Assembly (NCBI RefSeq): GCF_000787575.1
Contig: NW_012236518.1
Coordinates: forward strand, 186,001 to 250,000
Origin: Acytostelium subglobosum LB1
Taxonomy: Eukaryota; Evosea; Eumycetozoa; Acytosteliales; Acytosteliaceae
Direction: 5' to 3'
DNA: 64,000 nucleotides
Numbering within the stretch: position 1 is the stretch's first letter; each line of letters begins with the position of its first letter. The notes beneath the pieces are model-generated. The model saw only the letters and a program-made list of their open reading frames with translations, did no database searches and was not told the DNA's origin. The position numbers were made by a program, and so were the translations under genes. Of this stretch, positions 35,408 to 45,883 are shown in pieces.

Positions 35408-36016
35408 GACGAGACCGTCGAAAAAAGAATAAACGTGATTAAGTGAGTCGAGTCAAGTCAATATGCGATTGATTGATGATGATGTACAGCTAAATAAGAA
35501 TGCATTGCATGATGGGGAAAGGTTTATATATGTATAAAGAAGGTTAGGTTGGTTTGGTTTGGTTTGGTTGATGGGGAAAAGAGGTAAGAAGCAAAAGGTA
35601 GTTGTTGGTGACGGCTGGACACGCTTCAGGTTTGTCATCGTTGTCGTCATCATCGGTCGCAGGTGATGATTGATCGTTTGATTGTTTGATTGAATAAATG
35701 GATGGTTGATTGTTTGATTGTGATGTGATTAGTGTAAGTGATTGTTGTCATTGTCGTCGTCAACATGGTGAATAGGGGGGTTGTATGTGATTGAGTGATG
35801 GGATGGATGATCATGGGATGGAAGGGGGTGGAGTCGATAGTCCACCAATGTTAGAGTCCAATCCAATCCAATCCAATCCAATACACTTCAATTGCAATCC
35901 AATGGAATGATTCTAGGGGGTCCATGACCCAGAGTCCAGTCCAATGATTGAGTGAGTGAGTGCGAGGTATTACTTGGGATTGAACGAATGATCATCATCA
36001 TCGAATCCTTGATTAA
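35408..36016. other. Convergent spacer with simple repeats
   Basis: A 609-bp spacer between the TMEM115-like gene (plus) and the Arf-like gene (minus). It contains (GGTTT)n at 35548-35567, TTGATTGTT repeats at 35670-35730 and (CCAAT)n at 35859-35883. No gene seen. Confidence 0.4.
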
Positions 36017-36676
36017 CTATAGTCCAATGGGTACAGTTCGAGTCATAGCGTTCTCTAAAATCCACTTTATCGAGTCCTCTATGCCGACCTCAGTGTCGAA
36101 CGAGGTCGGAATGCACTTCCAGGGAATGTTGAGACGGTACAGCTCCAGGTAGTTCTCCAGCTGCACCGGCGCAATGCGTCGTTTCAGGTCCTGCTTGTTG
36201 GCCAGCACCAGGAACACGCTGCTCTCGATGACGTTCTCTGTGAGCAGCAGGTCGATCTGCTCCTTGGCCGACGAGATCTGCAGGAAATCCGACGAGTCCA
36301 CCACAAATATTACAACGTCGCATGCCATCAGGTAAGGCTTGTACGACTTGCGTATGTAATTGGGATATAATAGGTCGCCTGCAAACACCTCCCATCCCTT
36401 GTAATATATAGACTCCATATTCAATCCCATCGACACTATCACTGACTCTATACTCTTCTTTGATGATGAGTCTACAAACTTGTTCAACAGTGTAGTCTAC
36501 ATTCATTCATTGTTTGATTGAATGAGTATGTGAGTGAGTATGATGAGTATGATCAGCTGATCAATCAATCATGGTATACATACCTTTCCAGAGTTCTCTA
36601 GACCTATAATGCCAAGTTTGATCATTGATCCCTTTGGCAGTTCGGGTAGATATCCTTTTGAGAATATGCCACCCAT
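36017..36676 (-). CDS. Divergent Arf-like protein lacking a normal G3 motif
   Basis: Two exons, 36676-36584 and 36496-36017; 190 residues. It begins MGGIFSKG, so Gly2 could be myristoylated as in Arf proteins. G1 is GLENSGKT across the splice site, and G4 is intact in VFLVLANKQDL. The expected WDxGGQ is replaced by WEVFAGDLLYPNYIRKSYKP, so the Gln/Gly pair used for GTP hydrolysis is not there. The C-terminal part (WKCIPTSFDTEVGIEDSIKW) keeps the Arf shape, with TSF in place of the usual TSA of G5. It belongs with Arf/Arl proteins but may be slow at hydrolysis or bind nucleotide abnormally. Confidence 0.8.
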
Positions 36677-37480
36677 CCTCGCTCTGTCTCTGTCTTCTGT
36701 CTACTCTCTGCTCTCTCTCCTCTTTTGAAGTCTAGTCTAGTCCAGTCAAGAAGCTACAAAGGTGAGTTGAGTCTATCTGGATCGAATGAATGTTCTCTGT
36801 GTCTAGTAATCTTGTTGAATCTATATATTAAACGGGCCTCCAATATAGTCCGTTCCTCTCTTCTATCTTCTTATGTATGTTATAATATAATATTATATTA
36901 CAATGAGTTGTTGACCTCTATCTAATCTAATCTTGATGTTTCAGGAATGATCGCAATCATCAATCATTCAATCAAAGTAGTAGTAGTATAATATATATTA
37001 TAAGTTGTAATAGTATGTATGTTTGTATGTGTACAAGTAAGTAAGTATCTGTAGTTTAATGGTTTGTAAAGAGATGATTCACACTACTACCCTTCCCCAC
37101 CACATCATCAATAACCAACAACCATCCAAACAACCAACCAACAACAAACACATAAAGAAATCAAACGTTTTGGTTTTGATCCCTCAAGTTTGTTGGACTT
37201 GAGGTCATCACGATGACACTCACTAACACTCACACACACTTTGGAGTGAAATCCCAGTCGTTGGATATTTCCATCACTTTGTTGTCGACCTTATTCAACA
37301 TGACTGGGAAAGTTCAAAGGTTGTTGACTGACAATGAACACATTAATTGCCTAATTAGGCGATTATGATGTTATGTGAAATGATAATATTGATCTGATCA
37401 TCATACCGTATGATGACCCGACCCGGAGGATGTATTCATGATCATCGTCTTCGGAATGATGTAAAGTTTACTGTTCAATC
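36677..37480. other. Spacer upstream of the Arf-like gene
   Basis: An 804-bp spacer downstream of arv1 and upstream of the Arf-like gene, both on the minus strand. It holds TC-rich sequence near 36683-36725, AT-rich blocks (36885-36905, 36985-37010), CAACCAACAA runs at 37105-37155 and the palindrome-containing motif CCTAATTAGGCGA at 37350-37362. No gene is supported. Confidence 0.4.
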
Positions 37481-38627
37481 TCAAACAGTACACAATAACA
37501 TCGATGTGTCAAATAGATAGATGATGGCCTGGAACACAACCTTTACAACTAGACCAATGCCTACAAAGCATATAGCCTTGAATGTTGATGTATCCAGGAA
37601 TACTATAAATAGATTTGATTGGTTAGTCAGCCAGTCAGCCAGTTGATCAAGTTGTTGGACAATGTTGAATGACACGTTACCTTTGATGGAAACTACGTTG
37701 GAAGTAAGAACGAATATACTTAGTATGGTACTGAAACTGAATGGATAGTCCCATATCATCATCAATATCAGGAAGCCTTTTCCAAAGCTTGATAGTATGA
37801 TGGCCATCACTAAGTAGTTATATCTATGATTGATTGATTGATTGGTCGAGTGTTAGTTGGATGATTGAATGAGGTGGATGAGGTGGATGAATGAGTTGAA
37901 TGAACATACTTTATGATTGCATAGCGTGACCTATATATTAATTGTACGGACAGTCCAATGGCGGCAACATATAGACCAAACTCTGCTATTGCCGTTATTA
38001 AAATGAACCAGTATCGATCGTAGGGTACATCATCTTGCCAATCATAATAATAGAATGCACTCTTTGGTTGTGTATACTCGCAGTACTCCTTGATCCTAAG
38101 CCATTTGATATAAGATTCAAAGAAGATATACACAATCAATACCTTAATATATTGTATCTGATCATCATCATCGCGAATAGGGTAAGGGCAAGGGTAAGGG
38201 TTAGGGCAAGGGTAAGGGTAAGGGTTGAGTTAGAATGAATGATCATCATACTCATGATGTGTACGTAGTGTTTGGTATTACATACTGATATCCAGTTGTC
38301 AGTGTATGTTTGTCTGTTGAACAACAAGTGTCTGTATGCTTGTGGCTTATGCAAGAAGAGGTCAAGGAACACAATGATAAAGTCGTACTCTACATATTTA
38401 TCAGCTATTTGTTTACAATGTCCCTATATATCAAGTCATCAAGTAAGTATAATTGATTGATTGATTGATAGATTGATTGATTGACTCGCTCAATCATTCA
38501 TTCATTCATTCATCCATTCATTCAATCGATGACATACACATCTTGTCAGTCTAATGTTACCACTACCAGCCTTGCCAAACTCTTTATATACATCATTGAC
38601 TGGTCTTCCACACTCTATACATATCAT
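37481..38627 (-). CDS. arv1: ARV1 lipid/sterol homeostasis protein
   Basis: Five exons: 38627-38538, 38423-38286, 38142-37910, 37823-37681 and 37602-37481; 241 residues. It opens MICIECGRPVNDVYKEFGKA, the ARV1 homology domain, with zinc ligands C-x2-C in exon 1 and C-x2-C completed across the first intron (TRC/GHC). The signature EYDFIIVFLDLFLHKPQAYRHLL follows. Then come about four hydrophobic spans (YWFILITAIAEFGLYVAAIG and others). ARV1 sits in the ER and affects sterol and GPI-precursor transport. An upstream in-frame ATG at 38729 would add 34 charged residues; the family starts at the CIEC motif, so 38627 is preferred. The 143-bp intron 2 holds a telomere-like repeat. Confidence 0.92.
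38180..38226 (+). repeat. Telomere-like GGGTAA repeats in an arv1 intron
   Basis: About eight imperfect units of GGGTAA/GGGCAA/GGGTTA stand in tandem inside intron 2 of arv1. In the sense of the gene they read CCCTTA, the same as in the TMEM115-like intron 4 kb away. Confidence 0.8.
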
Positions 38628-38888
38628 TGTATGTTCTCTCTTGTCTCTGTCACTGTCACTGTCTCTGTTTGATCTTGAGTTGAGTCCAGTTGTCCAAGAG
38701 TTCAAGTCGACAAAGTGCGAGAGTGCCATTGAGTTTTTGTTTTTTTTTGTTTCAAACTTCCATCTTTGTGTTCATGGCATGAATGCTTGATTGCTCGGTC
38801 GGCTCAACTTATCACAATTACTCAACAAACACACTACACTACATCATCGAACACAGATACAGATATAGATATTGATAGCAAAGGAAGG

Positions 38889-40271
38889 ATGTCGATGTTA
38901 CAACAATTTATGTATAGTAGAACTAGTGTTATAACAGATTATGCATCTAGACTGGCAATGAGAGGTGCTGGAAAGGCAGGCAGCTTTTATATACCAAAGC
39001 CTGCTTTCGGTCAGAAGCCAGCTCCACCTCCATTCTTGCGCGATCCTGTCAATGGTTGGACGAGACTTACACATAGAGTCGGTGCCATTGGCAAGAAGCT
39101 GGGCATGACTAGCATTTGGGTCAACAGAGAGGCTATCCCTGTCACTGTCATTCAAGTAAGTTCATGTTCTGTTCATAACACAGCATGCCCTCTGAACGAT
39201 TTACAAGCGAGCCAGCGAGCGAGCCAGTCAATAGCATTCAATCATTCGATCATGAAGTGATCATTCAATGATGCTTGAACAATCACGATCACGATATGAT
39301 CAATCATCCGTGATCAATCAATGATCGTCATGCTTGCGACTCGCGAACAACATTCAATCACAGCGTCAATCAATCATTCATTATCAATCGATCGATCATA
39401 TGAACAATCAATCAATCATTCAAACATGATCAAGTACAAAGACGACTGACATCTCTCACTCAATCAATCAATCACAATGTGAATGAATGAATGAATCACA
39501 TAATATATATAGTTGCCAAACAATCAAGTAGTACAGGTTAAGCATTTGGTTAATGATGGTGTGGACTCGGTACAGATTGGAGCAGACGAGATCAGATTGA
39601 AGAATGTAAAGGGAACACTGCGAGGCCATTTTGCTAAAGCTGACGTGCCACCAAAGCGCATATTGATGGAGTTCCCAGTGACACGCAACGCCTTTGTGCC
39701 CGTCGGCACACAGATCACACCCAGACACTTTGTGCCCGGCCAGCTCGTGACGATCAAGGGTGTCTCCACCGGAAAGGGTTTCCAGGGAGGTATGAAGCGC
39801 TGGAACTTTAGAGGTCTGTCTGCGACGCACGGTGTGTCCGTGTCGCATCGTTCGATCGGTTCGACCGGTTGTCGCCAGACGCCCGGCCGTGTGTTCAAGG
39901 GCAAGAAGATGCCCGGTCGTCTGGGAGGCGAGAGCTGCACGGTGTTCAACCTGCAGGTGATTCAGATCAACACGGAGCTCGGCTACATCATGGTCAAGGG
40001 TGCCGTGCCCGGCAAGAAGGGCGGCTACCTGAGGATCATCGATTCGCGCTCCAACGTCTGGAAGAAGTCGCCACCCTTCCCCACGTACTTCAGACAGCCT
40101 GGCGAGCAGGACGTCGAGCTGACCATCGCCACCACCACCTCCGTCGACAGATATACAGCCATCGACGTTGTCAACAACCAGCTACCACCTCGCATCCAAC
40201 CAAGACTGATTACACTGGAAGATACTAATGCGAGCGAGTCCACTGGACAACAGCAACAATCAAACCAATAA
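38889..40271 (+). CDS. mrpl3: Mitochondrial ribosomal protein L3 (uL3m)
   Basis: Two exons, 38889-39155 and 39513-40271; 341 residues. After a presequence-like start (MSMLQQFMYSRTSVITDYAS) comes RVGAIGKKLGMTSIWVNREA IPVTVIQ, the uL3 beginning. The bacterial-type core is GVSTGKGFQGGMKRWNFRGL SATHGVSVSHRSIGSTGCRQ TPGRVFKGKKMPGRLG, including the conserved GGxxxxxHG-like stretch. It belongs to the large subunit of the mitochondrial ribosome; the cytosolic RPL3 is very different. A Gln/Ser tail is added. The single intron is 357 bp, long for this window, and rich in short palindromes. Another ATG two codons in (38895) is possible. Confidence 0.94.
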
Positions 40272-40499
40272 ATAACGAGCGAGATAGATTAATTAAAAGT
40301 ATATCGACTTTGGTTGATCGGTTTATTGTTTGATCTATTGATTGAGCGAATAGCAGAGTTCTACCTACTGCCATCACATCAATCCATCCAGGAATAGTCC
40401 CATGCCTTTGGTATTGTGCTCCATCGATTGGGCCACACACTCAGAAGCTTCGGTTTGGGCTCCATCCATCGATTCAAACTATCAATCCAATCCATCACT

Positions 40500-42638
40500 T
40501 TAGTTGACGGACAGTCTTGTTTCGATCGGTGCCTTGGCATCAAGCCAGCGGAGTACTAGTACGAGACCAAGTCCACAGATGCAGTTGCCAAAAAGTACGA
40601 ACCATGATACGTTGTAGGAACCAGTTGCTACCTTGAGACTACCCAACAGTACGGGATAGATCACCAGGCCTGTGTTGTAGGCCGTGCCCACAAGGCCATA
40701 TGATGTGCCCAGTACCGCTGGCGGAACAAAAACTGGCAGCGATGAGATGACTGTCGTGTTGAGCAGGGAAAAGCCTGTGCCGGCCAAGATCACCCATGGC
40801 AGCGGATGGATATCCGTGAGCACCAGCAGTAGGATACCGGCAGCCAGGAGCACAAAAGCCACGCCAAGTAGTAGTACGCGTCTGCCAATCCTTCGGATCA
40901 GGTAGCCAAAGACTGGTGAGAGTAGTGTGGAGCAAACTTGCTCGCTGGACAAGACCAGTGAGGCGACCTGCTCGTTGACGCCAAACTTGATCTCAAAGAA
41001 GTCTGGTCCAATGATTGCCAGGCCATACATTGAGCTGTAGCCAAAGAACACGATGCCAATCATTACCCATAGACGTGCGGGTAGCTGTACAACGATGCCC
41101 TTGACCCTTGAGGCCGAAGCAGTTATCGTCGACAGGATGCAAGATAATGATACCTGTGCCCGCCTCTGTGTCTTTATCCTCCTATCCTCTTCGTTATGAT
41201 CCACAAAGTATTCCTCCTCTTCCACATCCTCCACATTCTTATTCGTCATATCCTTCAACAATATATCAACTTCGGCATCCTTTGAAATGTCTGTCCATCC
41301 ACGTCCATTGATTGATTGATTAAGTGGTGTTAGTTGATTGATTGAGTGATGGGATCATTCCACAGACTACGACTTACCTTTAAACATTCGATGGATTAGG
41401 ATGTAGACGATGTTGAGTGTTAGGCCGGTGGCCGCCACGATGAATATTACCCAGAGACTCCAACGGAATCCGATTGACTTGTTGACGATGGGCAATAGTA
41501 TGAGTGATGCAACATTGCCAGCGTAGATCCAGCCGATTGATACACCGAGGAACGTCGACAGCTGCTTGTCCGAGAACCATTTGGTCATTAGGGCGTTGGA
41601 GCAGGCAAGCAACGACTCGCCGGCAAAGCCCAATATGAAGCGACTGAGTACCATCACGCCAAAGTAGGGAGGCGACAACGCGCCAATCAACGTTGATATC
41701 GTGACGATTGATGATAGGATCAAGCTCATTGGATGCGGGCCGACAATGTCCACCAGCACGCCCGTCAAGCACACCATGATCACGTTGGGGATGGCGTACA
41801 ATGTGAACAGACTTCCAAATTGACGCGAGTCCAGATTGAATGTTCGGTAGAATGTCGATGACATGGCCTCTGGTGAGGTGTATGAGAAGCATGTTCCAAA
41901 TCCAAGGTTGGCAATCAGTATCACAATGGTGGCAGTCTTCAAATTCCTCTTTGTGAACAATGATCCTCGAGGTTGTGTAGTCGTAGTTGTCGTCGTGAGT
42001 TTGACATCTTCCAATGATGTTGTTGATGTGAGTAATGCCTTGTCGTCGCTGTCGTATTCGTCCTTGTCACGTTTGTCGTATGATAATATTGCCGCTCCAT
42101 CCGCCGATGAATATGATGATGCTGATGACTCGCTAACAGCGGATGAACTTCTCTCTCTTATATCATTGATCAATCTTATATCATCCTTCATTTGTTCGGC
42201 CTCGACTTCCAAGCCACCGCCACCATCATCGTCGTCACTAACTGAACCAGATTGTCTCATTGTTGCAACTACTTCAACAACGTCATTAACATCTTGTTTT
42301 CGAAGTCTAAGTTGATCTCGATCATCATGCTCATGCTCAAAGTCAAGTTCATAATCATCGGTTGTTGTTGTAATATGTTGATATTGTTGATCCTCAATGT
42401 TGTTGTTATTGTTGAGAAGTTGTTGTAGTTGACCACCAATTGTTGTTGATGTTGTTGAAGTGGCCACGTCGTCTCCACTTGAAGTCTCGCCAGTGTCATC
42501 TGAAGGTCTACATGCATCATCATCCCAGTTTGTTACATCGGCCATCACCTCATCATCATGTATCTCTTCTCCATTATCAATATCATCTGTTGCCACATTC
42601 TCATAATGAGCATTATCTTCTGTTCTCTTCATATTCAC
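40500..42638 (-). CDS. MFSD1-like major facilitator transporter
   Basis: Two exons, 42638-41378 and 41290-40500; 683 residues. The first ~230 residues are acidic and Ser/Thr-rich, with Asn/Thr/Asp runs, and probably cytosolic. Twelve membrane spans follow: six in exon 1, starting TATIVILIANLGFGTCFSYT, and six in exon 2, separated by an acidic cytosolic loop. LYAIPNVIMVCLTGVLVDIVG and LSRFILGFAGESLLACSNALMT are typical of MFSD1 (GxGGES). MFSD1 relatives are lysosomal dipeptide or solute exporters; the substrate here is unknown. The start could also be Met3 (42632). Confidence 0.82.
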
Positions 42639-43522
42639 TCACACTAACTTTGTCTGACTTCTGTGTTGGGTAGTTGGCTGGCTCCCTACTGACTGTTTGG
42701 CTAATTATATAATTATGTCAGATAGAGATAGTAATAATAAAGATTGAATGAGTAAATATTTACTATTCTAAAAAATGTTATTTAAATGAAGGTAAGTGTA
42801 TATTACATTCAAATAATGATGATTGATTGATTGATTGGATTGCTGCAACATTGTATGTATGTATGTATTTGTCGGCACAATGAAATGGAGATTGATGTCG
42901 ATAATGTAGTACACACATTAACACAACATCAATCCGACCAACCACCATCGTCGTTATTTCAATCCAAAATCGGACGAATCTAACCCTTTAATATTCATAT
43001 CACCACGCTCACACTCCATATTGATTGTTTGACTGACAAGGTGAGGTTTTTCAATACATACCAATTAAATACATTCATTCATTCATGCATTCTTTGGGTC
43101 TGAAACAAGCTTCAACAACTTATTTCAATCCAATCAATGACAATCTACTAACACTTAATCAATCAACCTTTATCTGATTGTCCTTTCTTGGCGAAAAGAC
43201 CTTCTCCTCACCCAAGATTAATTCATTTCGAACTTCAAGTTTTTTATTTTTGATTTTACAGACTCTCTTTTCCGTTCTCTTAATCTATTCACTTGGCGCC
43301 ACCATCACAGATAACTCTCCAATGTCACACCAACATGTATGTGGTCAATATCATTCATGAATCAATGGCTAATGGCTAATGGCTACATACATTGGAATTG
43401 CGCCACTCTGTACAAGGACCAATGTTTGTTGAGTATTGCCAGAAGCGATCTAAATGAATGATAACAAGTTGCTGTTGGTTAGTCTCTGTTGTCCTTCTTA
43501 ACATTCGTACAGCTTTGTAGAG
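42639..43522. promoter_or_regulatory. Divergent spacer with a duplicated NSPMSHQHV-coding segment
   Basis: An 884-bp spacer between the MFSD1-like gene (minus) and a Gln-rich gene (plus). A 25-bp segment at about 43313-43338 (AACTCTCCAATGTCACACC...) is repeated with one change at about 43529-43554, in the first exon of the Gln-rich gene, and both copies can encode NSPMSHQHV. The first copy ends in a GTATGT donor-like site, so it might be an alternative first exon. A GGCTAAT triplet repeat lies at 43364-43384. Confidence 0.45.
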
Positions 43523-45471
43523 ATGCTCAACTCACCAATGTCACACCAACATGTTGTACAAGAGCAACAAGAGCAACAAGAGCAACAGCAACAACAAAAA
43601 TGGGCTGATCCGAATATCGAATCTCAAGTACAAGCAATAGACGACAAAAAGAACCTCACAGACGAACAAAAGTTAATAATCATCAGGACCATCCACCCTG
43701 ACGTTCGTTATATCCCAGACAGACTTTTACCATTGTACGCCGCCAGTTGCCGGCCCGCCACACCCACTCCAACGAGTAAGTACAAACAATAACGGCGCAA
43801 TGTCTTCATCCAATATACTAACATACGCACTCAATCCTAAGCTCCCGGACTACATCAATTGAGCGAAGGAGGCAATCGTAAGTACAAATTAGAGTGGTTT
43901 TCCTTATAACCATACTGACTCTTATCTAGTCAAACTGAAGAGACAAAGCAATGAGGACGATGTTTTTGAGTTACCGTTATCAAGAAAGCATCTGAAGCGA
44001 ATGCATGACGAAAGGCAAACTTTCATTGGGTTTGTGACCTTTAATCAGGATGCCTCCCCCGGGGGAGGCTATCATTTTCTATGTTCTGGATTCAACAACC
44101 TCCAAATCAGCAACCACTAGTGAATCAATTCCTCCACGCTCCCCAACACCTCCCCTGTATGAACCTGACCGGGGGCAGGTACAAAGAAAGAAGGCCACCA
44201 AGGGCGGTGATGCTGACATTGCCGCCCCTTATTTTCTATCATACTCAGCTCGTGCACCCACATCAACAACCGCAACAGCAACAGCAACAACAACAACCAC
44301 AACCACATCCACAAGATGCCATCAAGAAACATTACAAGCATTTGGCTATCGCGTATAAGCATCAAGATATTTCCAAAAAAGTGTTTATGGAGCATCTGAC
44401 CATTATCTTTGGTAACAACGCGGAGAAGTACTTCAATATGATCCACAATGACGAAGATATTCTGAACTCTCCCAGGCCTCCACCAGGATTCACCCAGACC
44501 TTGCTCGAGTCGACTCCCAAGATTCGCGGTCTTGTCGAACAAATTCTTTACCAACAGCAACAACAAAAACAACAACAACAACCACAACCCAAGGGCCAAC
44601 AACAACAACAACAACAACCTAAGAAACTTCAGATGACTCAACATAATGTTGAACAACAACAGCATCATCAGGACCATTATCAAACCGAGGCCTTTCGTTC
44701 ACTAGCTATTCAGAGAAATCGACATCAACAGCAACATACACTCTTGAAATCAATCAAATCTCCGATCACAAACTTCATTTTCAGTAGTGACACCTTTGAT
44801 AGACAATATTTTAAGGACGACCCTAAATGTTGTCATAAATGGTTCAAAGATCTTGCTGATGTCCTGGAGCATTTCCCTCATCAACAGACTGCCCCATCAC
44901 CTGGCTTCTATCACTGTACCATCTCTAAACGACAATTCTCAGATTTGAACACTTGTCAGCATCCCACGCCAAGGACAAATACTATGACAGGGTGCTCACT
45001 CACAAAGATGCTCCCCCAGTGATATTCTTTGGGGCAAGTGCCTTCATCATGCGCCCACCATCATTCCTTTCGGATATAACATGGTACCCAACCCCAAGCA
45101 ACAATCGTACCCTCGAACATATGTCAGATAGGTTACTTATTCAAGACCTCAAACAATTCACAACCTATCTTATTTATCACATTGGATCAATCTATTCAAG
45201 AAATAGCCGAACTACTATTCAGCATCTCTTTGCATTGGTTCCTCCTCAGCACCCACAATTATTGTTTTTCAAACAACACTGCCAACGGATCGATGGTAGT
45301 GTCGTCAATCCTCTTATTTACTTTGAGGATAACACCCTTCACACTTTATCATTCCCAAATCATTTGGTCAACATTGCTATTGCTTGCGACACGATCAAAA
45401 TCTCCGAAGCCTTGTGGGACAAGGTCACAAACAAATCATACAACAAACAGAAGGTAGGTCATCAAAATTGA
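43523..45471 (+). CDS. Unrecognised Gln-rich protein, five exons, one apparent extra base
   Basis: I do not recognise this gene. A consistent model is exons 43523-43775, 43842-43877, 43930-44178, 44249-44915 and 44960-45471. All junctions are GT-AG; the 44-bp last intron is short. Exon 3 is one base too long for an open frame, and the shift coincides with the CCCCCGGGGG run at 44056-44065; without it the protein reads ...QDASPGEAIIFYVLDSTTSK. An alternative is a weak GTTATC-donor intron at 43976-44047. The product (~570 residues) has two Gln-rich blocks and a non-repetitive C-terminus (RVLTHKDAPPVIFFGASAFI, HCQRIDGSVVNPLIYFEDNT). No membrane span or known catalytic motif is visible. Confidence 0.5.
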
Positions 45472-45883
45472 AGTAGGGATACTTCCAAATGATTGGACTC
45501 TTTTTTGATCATTGAATAATTTTCAAATAAATAATTAATAATATTTTTTAATGTAACCAATTAATTGGGTTATTTTATTTTTGTTTGTAATGATACATGT
45601 GGTGCAGAACTCACTACTTACTTCTCAAGCTCCTCAATCATCATCCTCATAATCATCATCATTCATCCAGTCAATTAATTTTTTCTGATCATAATCATGT
45701 TGTTATTTGATTAATACCAGAAATTTTAGGTTAAACCTTTGTCTTGGTTAACACCAAAACTAGAAAACCAAGACAGAGAAGACTTCTCTAAATCAGAATC
45801 TCCAAACTTTAATCCTGGATGACCAATAATGATTTCGATCAATAAATCTTTGATTATAAAAGTATTAATAATACAAGTCTGAT
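45472..45883. other. Convergent AT-rich spacer
   Basis: A 412-bp spacer between the Gln-rich gene and the antiporter gene, which converge. AT-rich, with TTTTTTGATC and ATAATAATATTTTTTAA motifs; no gene. It should carry both polyadenylation sites. Confidence 0.4.

Noticed and set aside
43523-45471. Gln-rich region first read as a pseudogene with several breaks
   Set aside because: Most frame changes are explained by good GT-AG introns; only one one-base discrepancy remains.
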